Below, one piece after another: positions 33,425 through 41,833 of a DNA stretch of 64,000 nt (positions are counted from its first letter, which is position 1; each line of letters opens with the position of its first letter). A model generated the notes under the pieces. It saw only the letters and a program-made list of their open reading frames with translations. It made no database searches and had not been told where the DNA came from. The position numbers were made by a program, and so were the translations under genes. The stretch is from assembly GCA_034411135.1 (NCBI GenBank), contig DAOUMN010000020.1, positions 62,001 to 126,000 of the forward strand, in the 5' to 3' direction. Origin of the DNA: Bellilinea sp034411135 (lineage in GTDB: Bacteria; Chloroflexota; Anaerolineae; Anaerolineales; Anaerolineaceae).

Positions 33425-33672
33425 CGGTGCGGGGGAATCGAATTTAGACCGACAACAGCAATACCTGATTATACGGCAGAATAACCGGACTACACCAATG
33501 CACAACGAAGGATGTTGATAACTGAAAGGCAAGAAGAAGGCAGATACTCGACTCAAAAGGCTGGTTGGGAATATTCCTTAATCTTGGTTCGTTAAAGGTA
33601 TTGCCTTTCTTACCGTGCGGATATAAACTGTATTTAACGTCCCCCCAAGTACCCAATCAAGGAGTAAATAAA

Positions 33673-34425
33673 ATGCCATCCTTCTCTCGCATGCCTCGCT
33701 ACGACATCCGCAACGATGGCGCAGGACCATACGCTATTTTCTACTGCGATTCCTGCGGGCGCGAATTTCGCAGCCAGCCCGATGTGATCAATACCCTCGG
33801 TCAGGATCTCGGCAAACAGGCAGTGGGCGGTTTTCTGCGCAAGGTGCCCCTGGTGGGCAACGTCGTCGCCGATAGTGTAACCGGCGAAGATCCCCGTTAC
33901 ACCTACAAATTGACCCCCGCTCAGTTAGACAAAGCCTGGGCACAGGCACAGGTGCATTTCCGCGAATGCCCCACCTGCGGGCGAATCGTTTGCCTGTCCG
34001 ATTTCGACACCCAGTCCGGTTTTTGCCAGGAGGACTCGCCGCGCACCAACGAGATTGCCGAAGCGCGCGGTGAGCAAGCTGGCGCTGCGCTGAAAGGACT
34101 GGCAAACGCCTTCGGTCTCGGCGATGTAGTCAAAAAGGTCAGCCAGGCAGCCGACAGCGCCGAGCGCGCCAGCGCCCAACTGGCGCGATGCCCCCAGGAT
34201 GGCACACTGGCGGCACCGGGCACCAAATTCTGCCCCGAATGCGGCAGTGCAATGATCCAGCCGCAAGCGACGCTGTGCCCAAATTGCGGCACAGACACCA
34301 AAGGCGCCAAGTTCTGCCCAGAATGCGGGACCAAGATCGAACCCAAGCCAGCTGTCTGCCCCAACTGCGGCGCAGAAGCCAAAGGTGCCAGGTTTTGCCC
34401 CGAATGCGGCACTAAATTGGGCTGA
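33673..34425 (+). CDS. Zinc-ribbon protein of unknown function
   Basis: A 250-residue soluble protein with many CxxC knuckles. An N-terminal ribbon has YCDSCGREF (about residue 24) and ECPTCGRIVC (about 98-107). The C-terminal 75 residues contain further knuckles in the alternating form CPNCG / FCPECG, i.e. double zinc ribbons in tandem. The central part (about 130-170) is Ala/Glu rich and helical. No enzyme motif is visible. The ATG at 33673 follows AAGGAG. It is a single-gene unit with its own terminator. Confidence 0.78.
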   Translation: MPSFSRMPRYDIRNDGAGPYAIFYCDSCGREFRSQPDVINTLGQDLGKQAVGGFLRKVPLVGNVVADSVTGEDPRYTYKLTPAQLDKAWAQAQVHFRECPTCGRIVCLSDFDTQSGFCQEDSPRTNEIAEARGEQAGAALKGLANAFGLGDVVKKVSQAADSAERASAQLARCPQDGTLAAPGTKFCPECGSAMIQPQATLCPNCGTDTKGAKFCPECGTKIEPKPAVCPNCGAEAKGARFCPECGTKLG

Positions 34426-34454
34426 CCCGCCCGTGTGGTTCTTCAGCATCGCTG

Positions 34455-34486
34455 CCCGGTCTGCCCAGCGCCGACCGGGTTCTTAA
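34455..34486 (+). terminator. Probable terminator after the zinc-ribbon gene
   Basis: CCCGGTC and GACCGGG form a perfect 7-bp stem with an 11-base loop, followed by TTCTTAATT. The T-tract is imperfect but the place, 30 bases after the stop, fits. Confidence 0.6.
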
Positions 34487-34500
34487 TTGTGTGCGCTGCT

Positions 34501-34529
34501 TTGAATTGGAGAGCAGAATATGATACGAT
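34501..34529 (+). promoter_or_regulatory. Promoter of the cytosine deaminase gene
   Basis: TTGAAT (34501-34506), 17 bases, TACGAT (34524-34529). Transcription would start near 34536, after the longest possible start codon and before the ATG at 34571, which supports that ATG as the true start. Confidence 0.5.
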
Positions 34530-34570
34530 TCATCCACTTCGATCACACCGCTTCTCAGGAGAATTTAGCC

Positions 34571-35020
34571 ATGGATGAGTTTATGCAAGCCGCGTACGAA
34601 GAAGCCATGCAGGGCTACCGCGAAGGCGGCATTCCCATTGGTTCGGTGCTGGTGCTGGATGGGAAGATCATCGGGCGCGGGCACAACCAGCGCGTGCAGC
34701 GCGGCAGCCCAATTTTGCATGCCGAAATGGATGCACTGGAGAAAGCCGGCCGGCTGGCGCCGGAGGAATACCGTCGCGCGGTGATCTACACCACCCTCTC
34801 CCCGTGCGATATGTGCAGCGGGGCGATCCTTCTCTACAAAATTCCGCGCGTGGTCATTGGGGAAAACCAGACCTTTTTGGGCGCCGAAGGGTTGCTCGAA
34901 GCCAACGGGGTGGAACTGGTGCGCCTGAACGACCCTCAGTGTATTCAGATGATGAACGATTTCATCGCCGAAAAACCGGATTTATGGTACGAGGACATTG
35001 GTCATTGCATTCATTGCTGA
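34571..35020 (+). CDS. Cytosine deaminase, fungal (FCY1-like) type
   Basis: A 149-residue enzyme of the CDA fold. Zinc ligands and the proton shuttle are His50 and Glu52 (HAEMD) and Cys79 and Cys82 (PCDMC). The sequence follows yeast cytosine deaminase closely over its whole length, including TLSPCDMCSGAIL, IPRVVIGEN and the C-terminal PDLWYEDIG, the region that closes over the substrate in the yeast enzyme. It should convert cytosine to uracil in pyrimidine salvage. Bacterial cytosine deaminases are more often the unrelated amidohydrolase CodA. AGGAG precedes the ATG by 9 bases. A tRNA adenosine deaminase is less likely given the length and C-terminal match. Confidence 0.87.
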   Translation: MDEFMQAAYEEAMQGYREGGIPIGSVLVLDGKIIGRGHNQRVQRGSPILHAEMDALEKAGRLAPEEYRRAVIYTTLSPCDMCSGAILLYKIPRVVIGENQTFLGAEGLLEANGVELVRLNDPQCIQMMNDFIAEKPDLWYEDIGHCIHC

Positions 35021-35036
35021 GGAGTGCAACTTTTTT
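35005..35036 (+). terminator. Rho-independent terminator overlapping the cytosine deaminase stop
   Basis: TTGCATTC (35005-35012) pairs with GAGTGCAA (35022-35029) over 8 bp with one G-T pair; the loop is 9 bases and C plus six T follow (35031-35036). The stem begins inside the last codons of the gene. Confidence 0.78.
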
Positions 35037-35097
35037 CCTCCATCCGCGTATATGTATTACGTAATCCGTAATATAATTACAAAAAGAGGAAAACACA

Positions 35098-35547
35098 ATG
35101 ACCACTACAAATCCTGCTCCTGTTGTCATCCAACCCCAGGAAAAAGGTCCCGGCTGCCTGATCCGCATTGTGTACTTTTTGCTGGTCGGTTTGTGGCTGG
35201 GTGGGATCGTCACCGTCGCTGCCTGGGTGTTGAATATCACCATCATCGGCTTGCCGCTCGGCTTGTGGCTACTCAACCGCCTGCCGCAGATCATGACTCT
35301 CAAACCGGAAAAACGCCAGGCGCGTGTCACGGTTGTGGACGGGAAAGTAGTTTACCGCGAATCCACCCTGCCGCAATTGCCCTTTTTAGTGCGGGCGCTG
35401 TATTTTATCCTGGTCGGCTGGTGGCTGAGCGCTCTCTGGCTGGCGCTCGCCTGGCTGCTGACCGGCATCAGCCTGGGGCTGGGTTTACCGCTGGCTTTCT
35501 GGATGTTCGACCAGACTCCTGCCATCACCACCCTGGCGCGTTATTGA
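35098..35547 (+). CDS. YccF-like inner membrane protein
   Basis: A 149-residue integral membrane protein with two similar halves. Each half has a pair of hydrophobic segments and a Gly/Leu/Pro motif (ITIIGLPLGLWLLNRLP in the first, TGISLGLGLPLAFWMFDQTP in the second), the pattern of the YccF family (DUF307). Function is unknown. The leader contains TATAAT (35072-35077) within a repeated GTAAT-rich dyad, and AGAGGAAAA lies before the ATG. It stands alone between terminators. Confidence 0.75.
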   Translation: MTTTNPAPVVIQPQEKGPGCLIRIVYFLLVGLWLGGIVTVAAWVLNITIIGLPLGLWLLNRLPQIMTLKPEKRQARVTVVDGKVVYRESTLPQLPFLVRALYFILVGWWLSALWLALAWLLTGISLGLGLPLAFWMFDQTPAITTLARY

Positions 35548-35567
35548 TCACCGCCTGCCAGAATCAC

Positions 35568-35597
35568 AACCGCCTCTCCCATACAGGAGAGGCGGTT
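35568..35597. terminator. Bidirectional stem-loop between convergent genes
   Basis: AACCGCCTCTCC and GGAGAGGCGGTT form a perfect 12-bp stem with a 6-base loop between the yccF-like gene (plus) and the glutamate dehydrogenase gene (minus). Neither side has a long T-tract, but the location suggests termination for both. Confidence 0.65.
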
Positions 35598-35619
35598 GCC
35601 ATTTGGCTGGTTCCCTGAA

Positions 35620-36906
35620 TTAAATCCAGCCGCGCAATTCCATTGCCTTGACCACCCGCGCGATGGCTACCATATAAGCCGCATCGCGCATAAATACTTT
35701 TTCCTTCTCCGCCATTTCCAGCACGGATTGGAACGCGGCAGTCATCTTCTGATCCAGTTTGGTCAGCACTTCATCCTTGGGCCAGTAGAAATTCATATCG
35801 TTCTGCACGCCTTCGAAATAAGACACTGTCACGCCACCAGCATTGCACAGGAAATCGGGGATCATGAACACGCCGCGTTGTTTGAGCACTTCATCGGCTT
35901 CCGGCGTGGTCGGTCCGTTGGCACCCTCGGCGATGATCTTGACCCGCGGGGAGATCTTATGCACCGATTCGGCATTAATCTGTCCTTCCAGCGCGGCGGG
36001 GATGAGCACATCCACGTCCTTGCTGATCCAGGCGTCGCCGCTTTCGATCACATAACCGGCGGCTTTGGCTTTCTCTTTGTTGATCGTACCATACTGGTCG
36101 GTAATGCTCATCAGGAAGCGCGGGTCGATCCCATCCGCCTTGCTGACCGTGTAGGAAGTGCGGTCTTCGCGGTCCCAGTAGGAAACGCAAATCACCTTGC
36201 CGCCTAGCTGCTCGGTAAAGCCGATGGCGGCATACTGCGCCACGTTGCCAAAGCCCTGAATACCCGCCAGGCATTGGGTCGAATCCATCTTCAGGTGCTT
36301 CATCGCTTCGCGCACGGTGTAGATCACACCAAAACCGGTGGCTTCGGTGCGCCCCAGCGAGCCGCCGCCGCCCACCGGTTTGCCGGTAATCACGCCGGGG
36401 GTGTATTCACCCACCAGGCGGGAGTATTCATCCATCATCCAGCCCATCATCTGCGGGGTGGTGCCAACGTCCGGGGCAGGCACATCCTGTCGCGGACCAA
36501 TGTTCTTCCACATCTGCTGCACCCAACCGCGCACCAGGCGCTCTTTTTCAGCCGTCGAGAGGGTGGCTGGGTCAACCACCACACCGCCCTTGCCGCCGCC
36601 CAGGGGAATATCCACCACTGCACATTTCCAGGTCATCCAGGTTGCCAGCGCCCGCACGGTGTCGATCGTCTCCGCCGGATGGAAACGAATGCCGCCCTTG
36701 TTGGGTCCGCGCGCATCGTTGTGCTGAACGCGAAAGCCAAGGAAGACTTTGATCGTGCCGTCGTCCATCCGCACCGGGATGCGGATCTGGTACTCGCGCA
36801 GCGGCCAGCGCAAAATTTCGCGCACCTGCGGATCGAGTTTGAGCAGTTCTGCCACATGATCGAACTGGCGCTGCGCCATTTCAAACGCATTGGTGGTTTC
36901 TGCCAT
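35620..36906 (-). CDS. gdhA: Glutamate (Glu/Leu/Phe/Val) dehydrogenase
   Basis: A 428-residue enzyme of the hexameric Glu dehydrogenase group. The substrate domain has GPNKGGIRFHP (about residues 67-77), the catalytic region KCAVVDIPLGGGKGGVVVDP and PAPDVGT. The NAD(P) domain has GIQGFGNVAQYAA. It interconverts glutamate and 2-oxoglutarate plus ammonia, linking nitrogen and carbon flow. Coenzyme use cannot be judged reliably. GGAG precedes the ATG. Leucine dehydrogenase is unlikely because of length and motif set. Confidence 0.93.
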   Translation of the reverse strand: MAETTNAFEMAQRQFDHVAELLKLDPQVREILRWPLREYQIRIPVRMDDGTIKVFLGFRVQHNDARGPNKGGIRFHPAETIDTVRALATWMTWKCAVVDIPLGGGKGGVVVDPATLSTAEKERLVRGWVQQMWKNIGPRQDVPAPDVGTTPQMMGWMMDEYSRLVGEYTPGVITGKPVGGGGSLGRTEATGFGVIYTVREAMKHLKMDSTQCLAGIQGFGNVAQYAAIGFTEQLGGKVICVSYWDREDRTSYTVSKADGIDPRFLMSITDQYGTINKEKAKAAGYVIESGDAWISKDVDVLIPAALEGQINAESVHKISPRVKIIAEGANGPTTPEADEVLKQRGVFMIPDFLCNAGGVTVSYFEGVQNDMNFYWPKDEVLTKLDQKMTAAFQSVLEMAEKEKVFMRDAAYMVAIARVVKAMELRGWI

Positions 36907-36970
36907 AGATGTTTTCTCCTGTCTGGTTGTTTGGTAAATGAGGTTTGAGTTTTACCGAACGAACTTGGGG

Positions 36971-37006
36971 GTTAAAAAATAAACGGGCACAACGGTTCTG
37001 TGCCCG
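36971..37006 (-). terminator. Rho-independent terminator between gatB and gdhA
   Basis: On the minus strand CGGGCACA and TGTGCCCG form a perfect 8-bp stem with a 7-base loop, followed by TTTATTTTTTAAC. It lies about 180 bases after the gatB stop and 65 bases before the gdhA start. It ends the gatB transcript or, if a promoter lies between, acts as an attenuator in the gdhA leader. Confidence 0.82.
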
Positions 37007-37186
37007 CTACCCAACAAAACCAGTGCCGCTGGTATTCTCGCATGGCGATGACGATTCTCCGTCCGCTCGGTGTCTGCTAATAGGGTAGCAAACCTTGCAC
37101 CTTCCGTCAAGATGATGAAAATCGCCTCTCGGTGGTGATACCCCGCGCCAGGCAGCGCGATTCGTCACATTGTCTCGGCGGATGGC

Positions 37187-38653
37187 TCAATCTTTTTCGC
37201 TCCCAGCCAGCTGGCGCTCCAGTTCGGCGCGTGCCGCAGGCGGGCTGGCTCTGCCGCCGGTCTGGCGCATCACCTGCCCCAGCAGCCAGTTGAACAAACT
37301 GACTTTGCCCAGCCGGTACGCTCGCACCTCAGCCGGATTTTCCGCCAGTACCCTCGCAACAATCTCTGCAATCAAGCCACCGTCCGAAACCTGGTGTAAA
37401 TCGCGCGCGGTAACGATCTCCCCCGCGGGTTTGCCGCTGGCGAGCATTTCCGCCAGCACCAGCTTGGCGGTATTGAAGTTGATGGTTCCATCCGCCAGCA
37501 GACGCAACAGGTCTGCCAGCGCCTGCGGGGTGACCAGCAAGGTTTCAATCGTTTGTCCGCTCTGGTTCATAAAGGCAAACATTTCACCAGTGATCCACAC
37601 CGCCAGCGCGCGCGGCGGCGCAACCCCGTGTGTGGCAGCTACCGCCTGCTCGAAATAATCCGCCAGGGCGACATCCGCTGCCAGCAGCGCGGCTTCGGCT
37701 TCCGGTAAATCATACTGGCGGCGCAGGCGGTTCTTCATTGCCCGCGGCAATTCCGGCAGGTTGGCGCGCACGCGTTCGATCCAGGCTTCATCGATCACCA
37801 GCGGCGGCAGGTCGGGTTCGGGGAAGTAGCGGTAATCGTGAGCTTCTTCCTTGCTGCGCTGCGCCAGAGTGACCTCGTTGACCTCGTCCCAGCCGAGGGT
37901 TTGCTGCTGTACTGTTTCGCCGCGGTCGAGCAGCGCTGCCTGGCGCTGGATTTCGTAGGCAATCGCGCGCTCCATGGCGCGAAAACTGTTCAAGTTCTTA
38001 ATCTCCACCCGCGTGCCGAGCGCCGGGCTGCCCATGGGGCGCAGCGAGACGTTCGCCTCGAAGCGGATGACCCCCTTTTCCATATCCCCGCTGTTGGCAC
38101 CCACCCGGCGCAGTACCGCGCGCAATTCTTCAGCGTAGGCGCGCACTTGTTCCAGGGTGTGTAGATCCGGCTCGGAGACGATCTCCAACAGCGCCACACC
38201 CGCGCGGTTGAGATCGATGAGCGAACACGCCTGACCGTCCTGCGGCTGGATGTGAATCAGTTTTCCGGTGTCCTCTTCGAGGTGCACCCGGCGGATGCGC
38301 ACGCTTCGCTCACCCTCCGGCGTGTCGATGACCAAATTGCCGTGCTGTGCCAGCGGGTATTCATACTGTGAAATCTGATAGCCTTTGGGTAGATCCGGGT
38401 AGAAATAATTCTTACGCGCGAACAGGCTGGTGCGCGCCACTTTGCAATCCAACGCCAGCGCCACCCGCAAGGCATGCTCCACAGCGGCACGGTTGACCAC
38501 CGGTAGAGTCCCCGGCATTCCAGCGCACACCGGGCAGACCGCGCTGTTCGGCTCGGCGCGGGTCGAATCCACCACCGGGCAGGCGCAAAACATTTTGGAT
38601 CGGGTTTGCAATTCGGCGTGGACTTCCAGACCAATGACCGGTTCGTACTTCAT
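37187..38653 (-). CDS. gatB: Aspartyl/glutamyl-tRNA amidotransferase subunit B
   Basis: A 488-residue protein of normal GatB length. Motifs in order: EPVIGLEVHAELQT, CPVCAGMPGTLPVVN, ARKNYFYPDLPKGYQISQ, DLNRAGVALLEIVSEPD, GTRVEIKNLNSFRAMERAI, RSKEEAHDYRYFPEPDLPP and a C-terminal GatB/YqeY tail domain. Conserved Cys pairs near residue 24 and 40 match the zinc site. With GatA and GatC it amidates Glu-tRNA(Gln) or Asp-tRNA(Asn); gatA and gatC are not adjacent. I chose the ATG at 38653 at the start of the family alignment. Confidence 0.96.
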   Translation of the reverse strand: MKYEPVIGLEVHAELQTRSKMFCACPVVDSTRAEPNSAVCPVCAGMPGTLPVVNRAAVEHALRVALALDCKVARTSLFARKNYFYPDLPKGYQISQYEYPLAQHGNLVIDTPEGERSVRIRRVHLEEDTGKLIHIQPQDGQACSLIDLNRAGVALLEIVSEPDLHTLEQVRAYAEELRAVLRRVGANSGDMEKGVIRFEANVSLRPMGSPALGTRVEIKNLNSFRAMERAIAYEIQRQAALLDRGETVQQQTLGWDEVNEVTLAQRSKEEAHDYRYFPEPDLPPLVIDEAWIERVRANLPELPRAMKNRLRRQYDLPEAEAALLAADVALADYFEQAVAATHGVAPPRALAVWITGEMFAFMNQSGQTIETLLVTPQALADLLRLLADGTINFNTAKLVLAEMLASGKPAGEIVTARDLHQVSDGGLIAEIVARVLAENPAEVRAYRLGKVSLFNWLLGQVMRQTGGRASPPAARAELERQLAGSEKD

Positions 38654-38684
38654 GGAATGCTCTCGGCAGACAGGGTTGCCGTCG

Positions 38685-38693
38685 ATTGTACCA
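38685..38693 (-). promoter_or_regulatory. Extended -10 promoter of gatB
   Basis: On the minus strand TGG directly precedes TACAAT (38685-38690), an extended -10 element. The -35 region is only a T-run, which is acceptable for this class. It lies 31 bases before the gatB ATG. Confidence 0.45.
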
Positions 38694-38820
38694 TAGCCAC
38701 GGCGAGCGAAAAATTCCAACACTTTCCCAATTCGGGCTTAACAATTTCTGAACAATCCTTTGCTATCTTAAGTCCAGATAGATGCGAGCGCATCCACAAA
38801 ACTAACACAAAGGAGTTCCT

Positions 38821-39549
38821 ATGAAAACAAAAAAACTGGCAATCGGTCTTTCCATCGGCGCAGTCGCGCTGATTCTGGCGCTGGGTTTCGCGGCAGTTCA
38901 GGTTGTTCAAACCGTCAGCGCCAGCGCACCGGCTCAACTGGGTGGTCCGTTCGGACGCGGTATGGTCGGCGGACCCAACGGCGATGAAGCCCTGGCAGAA
39001 GCGCTGGGAATCACGGTGGATGAACTCAACACCGCCCAGCAGGAAGCCTACCAGGCAGCGGTGAAACAGGGAGTGGATCAGGGTTTGATCACCCAGGCAC
39101 AGGCAGATGACATGCTCAGCCGCAGCACGGGCGGCCGTTTCGGCGGTCGTTGGATGGGCTGGCTGTTCCAGAACGGCGTGGATTTCGAATCCCTGCTGGC
39201 AAATGCCCTCGGCATTTCGGTTGAGGATTTACAAACCGCGCAGGTCAAGGCATTTGAAATCCGCCTCGAACAGGCAGTTGCCGATGGGCGAATCACCGCA
39301 GAAGAAGCCGAACTGATACGCAGCCGCCATGCTCTCTTCAGCAACGAAACCTTCCAGAACAGCATGCGCACGGCTTTCGAGAATGCCGTCAAGGAAGCGG
39401 TTACCAATGGCGTCATCACCCAGGCGCAGGCTGATCAGATCCTGGAACAGCAAGGTGGTTTTGGGCTGCGCGGCGGGATGATGGGCTTCGGTGGCTGCCC
39501 CGGTGGACGCGGTGGGTTCGGTGGGGGCGGCTTCAGGGGGGGCAATTGA
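38821..39549 (+). CDS. Secreted helical-repeat protein with Gly-rich tail
   Basis: A 242-residue protein with an N-terminal signal sequence or anchor (about residues 6-33). Two related helical modules follow (EALGITVDELNTAQQEAY... and NALGISVEDLQTAQVKAF...), each ending in a D/NGxITxxQAD-type turn (QGLITQAQADDML, NGVITQAQADQIL). The C-terminus is Gly/Phe rich (GGRGGFGGGG). Proteins of this type, sometimes placed in DUF2680, are frequent in Gram-positive and Chloroflexota genomes, function unknown. AAAGGAG precedes the ATG. It lies directly before a two-component system and might be its target. Confidence 0.72.
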   Translation: MKTKKLAIGLSIGAVALILALGFAAVQVVQTVSASAPAQLGGPFGRGMVGGPNGDEALAEALGITVDELNTAQQEAYQAAVKQGVDQGLITQAQADDMLSRSTGGRFGGRWMGWLFQNGVDFESLLANALGISVEDLQTAQVKAFEIRLEQAVADGRITAEEAELIRSRHALFSNETFQNSMRTAFENAVKEAVTNGVITQAQADQILEQQGGFGLRGGMMGFGGCPGGRGGFGGGGFRGGN

Positions 39550-39632
39550 TCCAAACGCCTGAGTAAACTGTCGGGCAACCCGCTGATCGCGACGGAAGAC
39601 GCACTCTCCTCCTTCAAATCTTCCCCGCTTAC

Positions 39633-39672
39633 GGGTGAGGATGCACGGAAAGCAAGCCCGGCATCCTCACCC
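39633..39672. terminator. Perfect 12-bp inverted repeat upstream of the two-component genes
   Basis: GGGTGAGGATGC and GCATCCTCACCC are perfectly complementary across a 16-base loop. It follows the secreted-protein gene by about 85 bases and may end its transcript, though only CTTAATG follows. A TATAAT lies close by at 39690-39695, so an operator role is also possible. Confidence 0.5.
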
Positions 39673-39725
39673 CTTAATGATGAGCGGAGTATAATCACCT
39701 CAACCCTGCACTGCGAGGTTACCGT

Positions 39726-40412
39726 ATGGCAAAGAAACTACTGGTTGTGGATGACAAACTGGAACTGCGCCAGCTGCTGCGATCGTATCTCGCCGAGGAA
39801 GGCTTCGAAGTCTTCACGGCTGCCAACGGGCAAGAAGCCCTGTACGCCGCCCGCGACCAGAAACCTGATCTGATCATCCTCGACCTGATGATGCCGGAAA
39901 TGGGCGGCTACGATTTTCTACGCACCTATCGACGCGAAGCCGAGACTCCAGTCATTGTCCTGACCGCCCGGCTGGAAGAGAACGATAAAGTCGTCGGGCT
40001 GGAACTGGGCGCTGACGATTACATTACCAAGCCTTTCAGTATGCGCGAACTGACCGCACGCATCCGCGCGGTGCTGCGCCGCATGGAAAAAGCATCCACG
40101 CTCAATGATACCCTGCGGCGCGGAGAGATCGAACTGGAACGCTCCAGCCGCCTGGTGCGCGTGGCAGGCAAACCGGTCGATCTGACACCCTCAGAATTCG
40201 AGATGCTGACCGCCTTTATGGATAGCCCCGGGCGGGTTTTTTCGCGCCTGGAACTGCTGGAACGCATCCAGGGCGATGCCTACGAGGGGTATGAACGTAC
40301 CATCGATGTGCACATTCGCAATTTACGGCTAAAGATCGAACCCGACCCCGCCAATCCCCGCTATGTCGAGACGGTGTACGGCGCGGGTTACCGTTTCGGC
40401 GTGCGCGATTGA
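39726..40412 (+). CDS. OmpR-family response regulator
   Basis: A 228-residue two-domain regulator: receiver (KKLLVVDDK, phosphoacceptor Asp in LIILDLMMPEMGG, Lys in YITKPFSM) and winged-helix output domain (DLTPSEFEMLTAFMDSPGRVFSR ... VETVYGAGYRF). GAGG precedes the ATG. A kinase follows after 18 bases, forming a BaeS/BaeR- or MprA/B-like pair. It might sense envelope stress, judged only from the kinase type. Confidence 0.93.
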   Translation: MAKKLLVVDDKLELRQLLRSYLAEEGFEVFTAANGQEALYAARDQKPDLIILDLMMPEMGGYDFLRTYRREAETPVIVLTARLEENDKVVGLELGADDYITKPFSMRELTARIRAVLRRMEKASTLNDTLRRGEIELERSSRLVRVAGKPVDLTPSEFEMLTAFMDSPGRVFSRLELLERIQGDAYEGYERTIDVHIRNLRLKIEPDPANPRYVETVYGAGYRFGVRD

Positions 40413-40430
40413 GGTTTGTGTGGAGCAACC

Positions 40431-41807
40431 ATGCGATCCTTGACCGTCAAATTAACCCTGGCTTTCCTGGTAATCGGCGTGACCGGCGCTATGTTGGTGG
40501 CGTTCTTCATCCACCAGCGCACCCGCTCGGCGTTCGATCAGTTCCTGCTCTCCCGCGAGGAACAGGCACTGGTGGCAGCCCTGCTGGAGTACTACCAGGT
40601 AAACGGTTCGTGGGATGGCATTGGCGCGGCGCTGTTGAGCCGCCCGCGTATGATGATGCAGGGCGCCGGTGGAATGATGCGCCCCTTCGAAAACACCTGG
40701 ACGCGCTTCACCCTGGTCGACCGTGACCGCACCATCCTGTTTAGTCTGTCCGCCGGGGAACTTTCCGGCGCCCAGCTGCCTGCCAGCGAGTTGAAACAGG
40801 GCTCTGTCGAGCTCAAGGTGGACGGTCAAACGGTTGGCTGGGTGTTCCTGACCGCCAAACGCCGTCTGCCCAGCGCCGGGACGCCGGAAGATGTCTTCCT
40901 GCGCGGCACCAACCGCGCCGCATTGATCAGCGCGTTGATCGCCACCGTGCTGGCGTTGGGACTGGGTGGTTTTCTTGCCTTTGGGTTGACTCGCTCATTA
41001 CGCGAGATGACCCACGCGACCGAAGAGATCGCCCAGGGCAATTACGGCAGGCAGGTTGCCGTCCGATCAAAGGACGAACTGGGTGCGCTGGCAGCCGCCT
41101 TCAATAAGATGAGCAATGATTTGGCGAGCGCAGTGCGTACCCGACGCCAGATGACCGCCGACATCGCCCATGAACTGCGCTCACCGCTGACCGTGCTTTC
41201 CGGTTACGCCGAGGCGCTCAGCGAGGGTAAGTTGAAGGGCAGCCCTGAAATTTACCAGGTGCTGCACCAGGAAACTCGGCACCTGAGCCGCATGGTCGAG
41301 GATTTGCGCCTGCTTTCGCTGGCGGATGCGGGTGAACTGACTCTGCTGGTGCACCCGGTGGATGTGCGCACGCTGCTCGACCAGGTGGTCACCCGTCACA
41401 GTGTCACAGCCAGTGAAAAGGAGATCGACCTGCGCGCTGAAACCCAACCCGGACTGCCACAGTATTCCTTCGACCCGGAACGTATGGCGCAGGTGCTCGA
41501 CAACCTGGTGAGCAATGCCTTTCGCTATACTCCGCGCGGTGGCAGCATTCGCATCGGCGCACGTGCCGGAACGAACGGCGAACTGCTGTTGAGCGTGCAG
41601 GACAGCGGCAGCGGCATTGCCCCACAAGACCTACCGCATATCTTCGACCGCTTCTACCGCGCCGATCCGTCGCGTCCGTCTGGGCAGGAGTCCGGGCTGG
41701 GATTATCGATAGCCCGTTCGATTGTGGAGGCGCACGGAGGAAAAATAACCGTCGAGAGCCGTCCCGGCGAGGGCGCCACCTTCACCATTTCCCTGCCGCC
41801 CACATAA
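40431..41807 (+). CDS. Membrane-bound sensor histidine kinase
   Basis: A 458-residue kinase with two membrane helices (about residues 7-28 and 160-183) around an extracytoplasmic sensor of about 130 residues that contains a Met-rich patch (RPRMMMQGAGGMMRP). HAMP follows, then HisKA (MTADIAHELRSPLTVLSG) and HATPase with DNLVSNAFRYTPRGG, VQDSGSGI and GLGLSIARSI, all canonical. GGAG precedes the ATG. It forms a pair with the regulator 18 bases upstream. The Met-rich sensor might bind copper or another metal, which is a guess. Confidence 0.92.
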   Translation: MRSLTVKLTLAFLVIGVTGAMLVAFFIHQRTRSAFDQFLLSREEQALVAALLEYYQVNGSWDGIGAALLSRPRMMMQGAGGMMRPFENTWTRFTLVDRDRTILFSLSAGELSGAQLPASELKQGSVELKVDGQTVGWVFLTAKRRLPSAGTPEDVFLRGTNRAALISALIATVLALGLGGFLAFGLTRSLREMTHATEEIAQGNYGRQVAVRSKDELGALAAAFNKMSNDLASAVRTRRQMTADIAHELRSPLTVLSGYAEALSEGKLKGSPEIYQVLHQETRHLSRMVEDLRLLSLADAGELTLLVHPVDVRTLLDQVVTRHSVTASEKEIDLRAETQPGLPQYSFDPERMAQVLDNLVSNAFRYTPRGGSIRIGARAGTNGELLLSVQDSGSGIAPQDLPHIFDRFYRADPSRPSGQESGLGLSIARSIVEAHGGKITVESRPGEGATFTISLPPT

Positions 41808-41833
41808 GCCGGAGGGCGTGATACAATAGCGCC

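Noticed and set aside
36985..37130. T-box or amino-acid leader upstream of gdhA
   Set aside because: The conserved T-box sequence is not present; only a terminator hairpin is clear.
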